This document shows, piece after piece, positions 14,138 to 14,555 of a stretch of 14,555 nucleotides of DNA. The position numbers and the translations under genes are program-made. The notes under the pieces are model-generated. The model saw nothing but the letters and a program-made list of their open reading frames with translations. It was not told the DNA's origin and did not search any database. This DNA is from Cyanobacteria bacterium UBA11370 (lineage in GTDB: Bacteria > Cyanobacteriota > Cyanobacteriia > Cyanobacteriales > Coleofasciculaceae): the NCBI GenBank assembly GCA_003486645.1, contig DNGI01000222.1, positions 17,540-32,094 on the forward strand. Direction: 5' to 3'. Position 1 is the first letter of the stretch. Every line of letters starts with the position of its first letter.

Positions 14138-14533
14138 TTAAACGGGTAAAACAGCGATACATTCAATTTCTACCAAAACATCCTTGGGTAGTCGAGAAAC
14201 CTCCACACAAGCACGCGCTGGAGCAGATGCTTCATCAAAGTATCGGGCATAAACCTGGTTCATCGCCACAAAATTATTCAGATCACTTAGAAATACTGTA
14301 GTTTTCACAATATGCTCAGTTTTAGCCCCACTAGCTGCTAGTATAGCTTCAATATTCGCCATCACCTGCTCAGTTTGCTTGATGATATCGTTAGTCCCAA
14401 CAATCTCACCCGTACTAGGATGAAGTGGAATTTGACCCGCTACAAAAATCATTTGACCACTCGCAGCGATCGCTTGATTATAAGGTCCTACAGGTGCGGG
14501 AGCATTTTCTGTGCGGATAACAGTTTTGGTCAT
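14138..14533 (-). CDS. ridA: RidA family 2-iminobutanoate/2-iminopropanoate deaminase
   Basis: RidA enzymes hydrolyse reactive imine or enamine intermediates made by PLP-dependent enzymes such as threonine dehydratase, releasing ammonia and protecting other enzymes; they act as cytosolic trimers. The 131 residues are of typical length. Signature positions: [12 protein letters not shown] (11-22) with Tyr18, VAGQIPL (31-37), and [19 protein letters not shown] (106-124) in which Arg107, the carboxylate-binding arginine, and Glu122 are present; Cys109 is the conserved cysteine. So activity is expected. The ATG at 14533 is preceded, with one base between, by a CAAACAA heptad repeat instead of a Shine-Dalgarno sequence. 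Its promoter would lie outside the window. Downstream on the same strand, after 345 bases, is the kinase; no operon is implied. Confidence 0.93.
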   Translation of the reverse strand: MTKTVIRTENAPAPVGPYNQAIAASGQMIFVAGQIPLHPSTGEIVGTNDIIKQTEQVMANIEAILAASGAKTEHIVKTTVFLSDLNNFVAMNQVYARYFDEASAPARACVEVSRLPKDVLVEIECIAVLPV

Positions 14534-14535
14534 GG

Positions 14536-14555
14536 TTGTTTGTTGTTTGTTGTTT
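14536..14555. repeat. Heptad repeat (CAAACAA on the minus strand) touching the ridA start codon
   Basis: Two full units (14536-14542, 14543-14549) and a partial one run to the window end in the orientation TTGTTTG. On the ridA strand they end one base before the ATG, with no Shine-Dalgarno sequence between. The same unit is at the window start and at 9514-9534. It may continue past the right end. Confidence 0.85.

Noticed and set aside
14101..14301. Plus-strand ORF of 66 residues antisense to ridA
   Set aside because: It is fully explained by antisense reading of ridA.

Overview
The window looks like the chromosome of a filamentous cyanobacterium. The palindrome GCGATCGC (HIP1), a cyanobacterial genome signature, occurs nine times, at 568, 1922, 2870, 4205, 6720, 8167, 9362, 9784 and 14466; chance would give well under one copy in a sequence this long. 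Short heptanucleotide tandem repeats of the kind known from filamentous cyanobacteria (units CAAACAA, GATTTTG, AATCTAA, TAGGAGT) occur at six places. The protein set fits: a DppC/OppC-type permease, a large multi-module hybrid histidine kinase, RecX, YqeY, FolB and RidA. This assignment is an inference from sequence texture; there is no rRNA or tRNA in the window.

Layout. 1-1026: a heptad repeat, then an ABC transporter permease whose partner genes are not visible. 1027-2248: a region with a long inverted repeat, a probable 43-residue protein gene missed by length cut-offs (1245-1376, minus) and a lipoprotein gene of unknown function (1685-2248, minus) with a possible terminator. 2249-2936: the largest gene-free stretch. 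2937-6322: a plus-strand block made of a small HNH nuclease, an 849-residue SF2 helicase-like protein with a long unrecognised C-terminal half, and RecX. This is the most accessory-looking part and the best candidate for an undescribed nucleic-acid-processing or defence module. 6323-9496: mostly plus-strand genes: a doubtful 54-codon ORF, an alpha/beta hydrolase, a small minus-strand secreted-protein candidate, YqeY, a second alpha/beta hydrolase and FolB. 9539-13792: a 1417-residue hybrid histidine kinase on the minus strand, convergent with folB. 14138-14533: RidA on the minus strand, upstream of the kinase.

How the genes work together. Most are independent housekeeping or sensory units. 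The HNH-helicase pair could act together on DNA, and RecX (a RecA modulator) next to it gives the block a DNA-repair flavour, but no motif proves functional linkage. The kinase carries a membrane sensor, a predicted extracytoplasmic domain, PAS, kinase core, two receivers and HPt, so it holds a full His-Asp-Asp-His relay in one chain; no separate output regulator is visible nearby.

A recurrent oddity is that heptad repeats run directly into the start codons of three genes (helicase, second hydrolase, RidA), occupying the place of the ribosome binding site.
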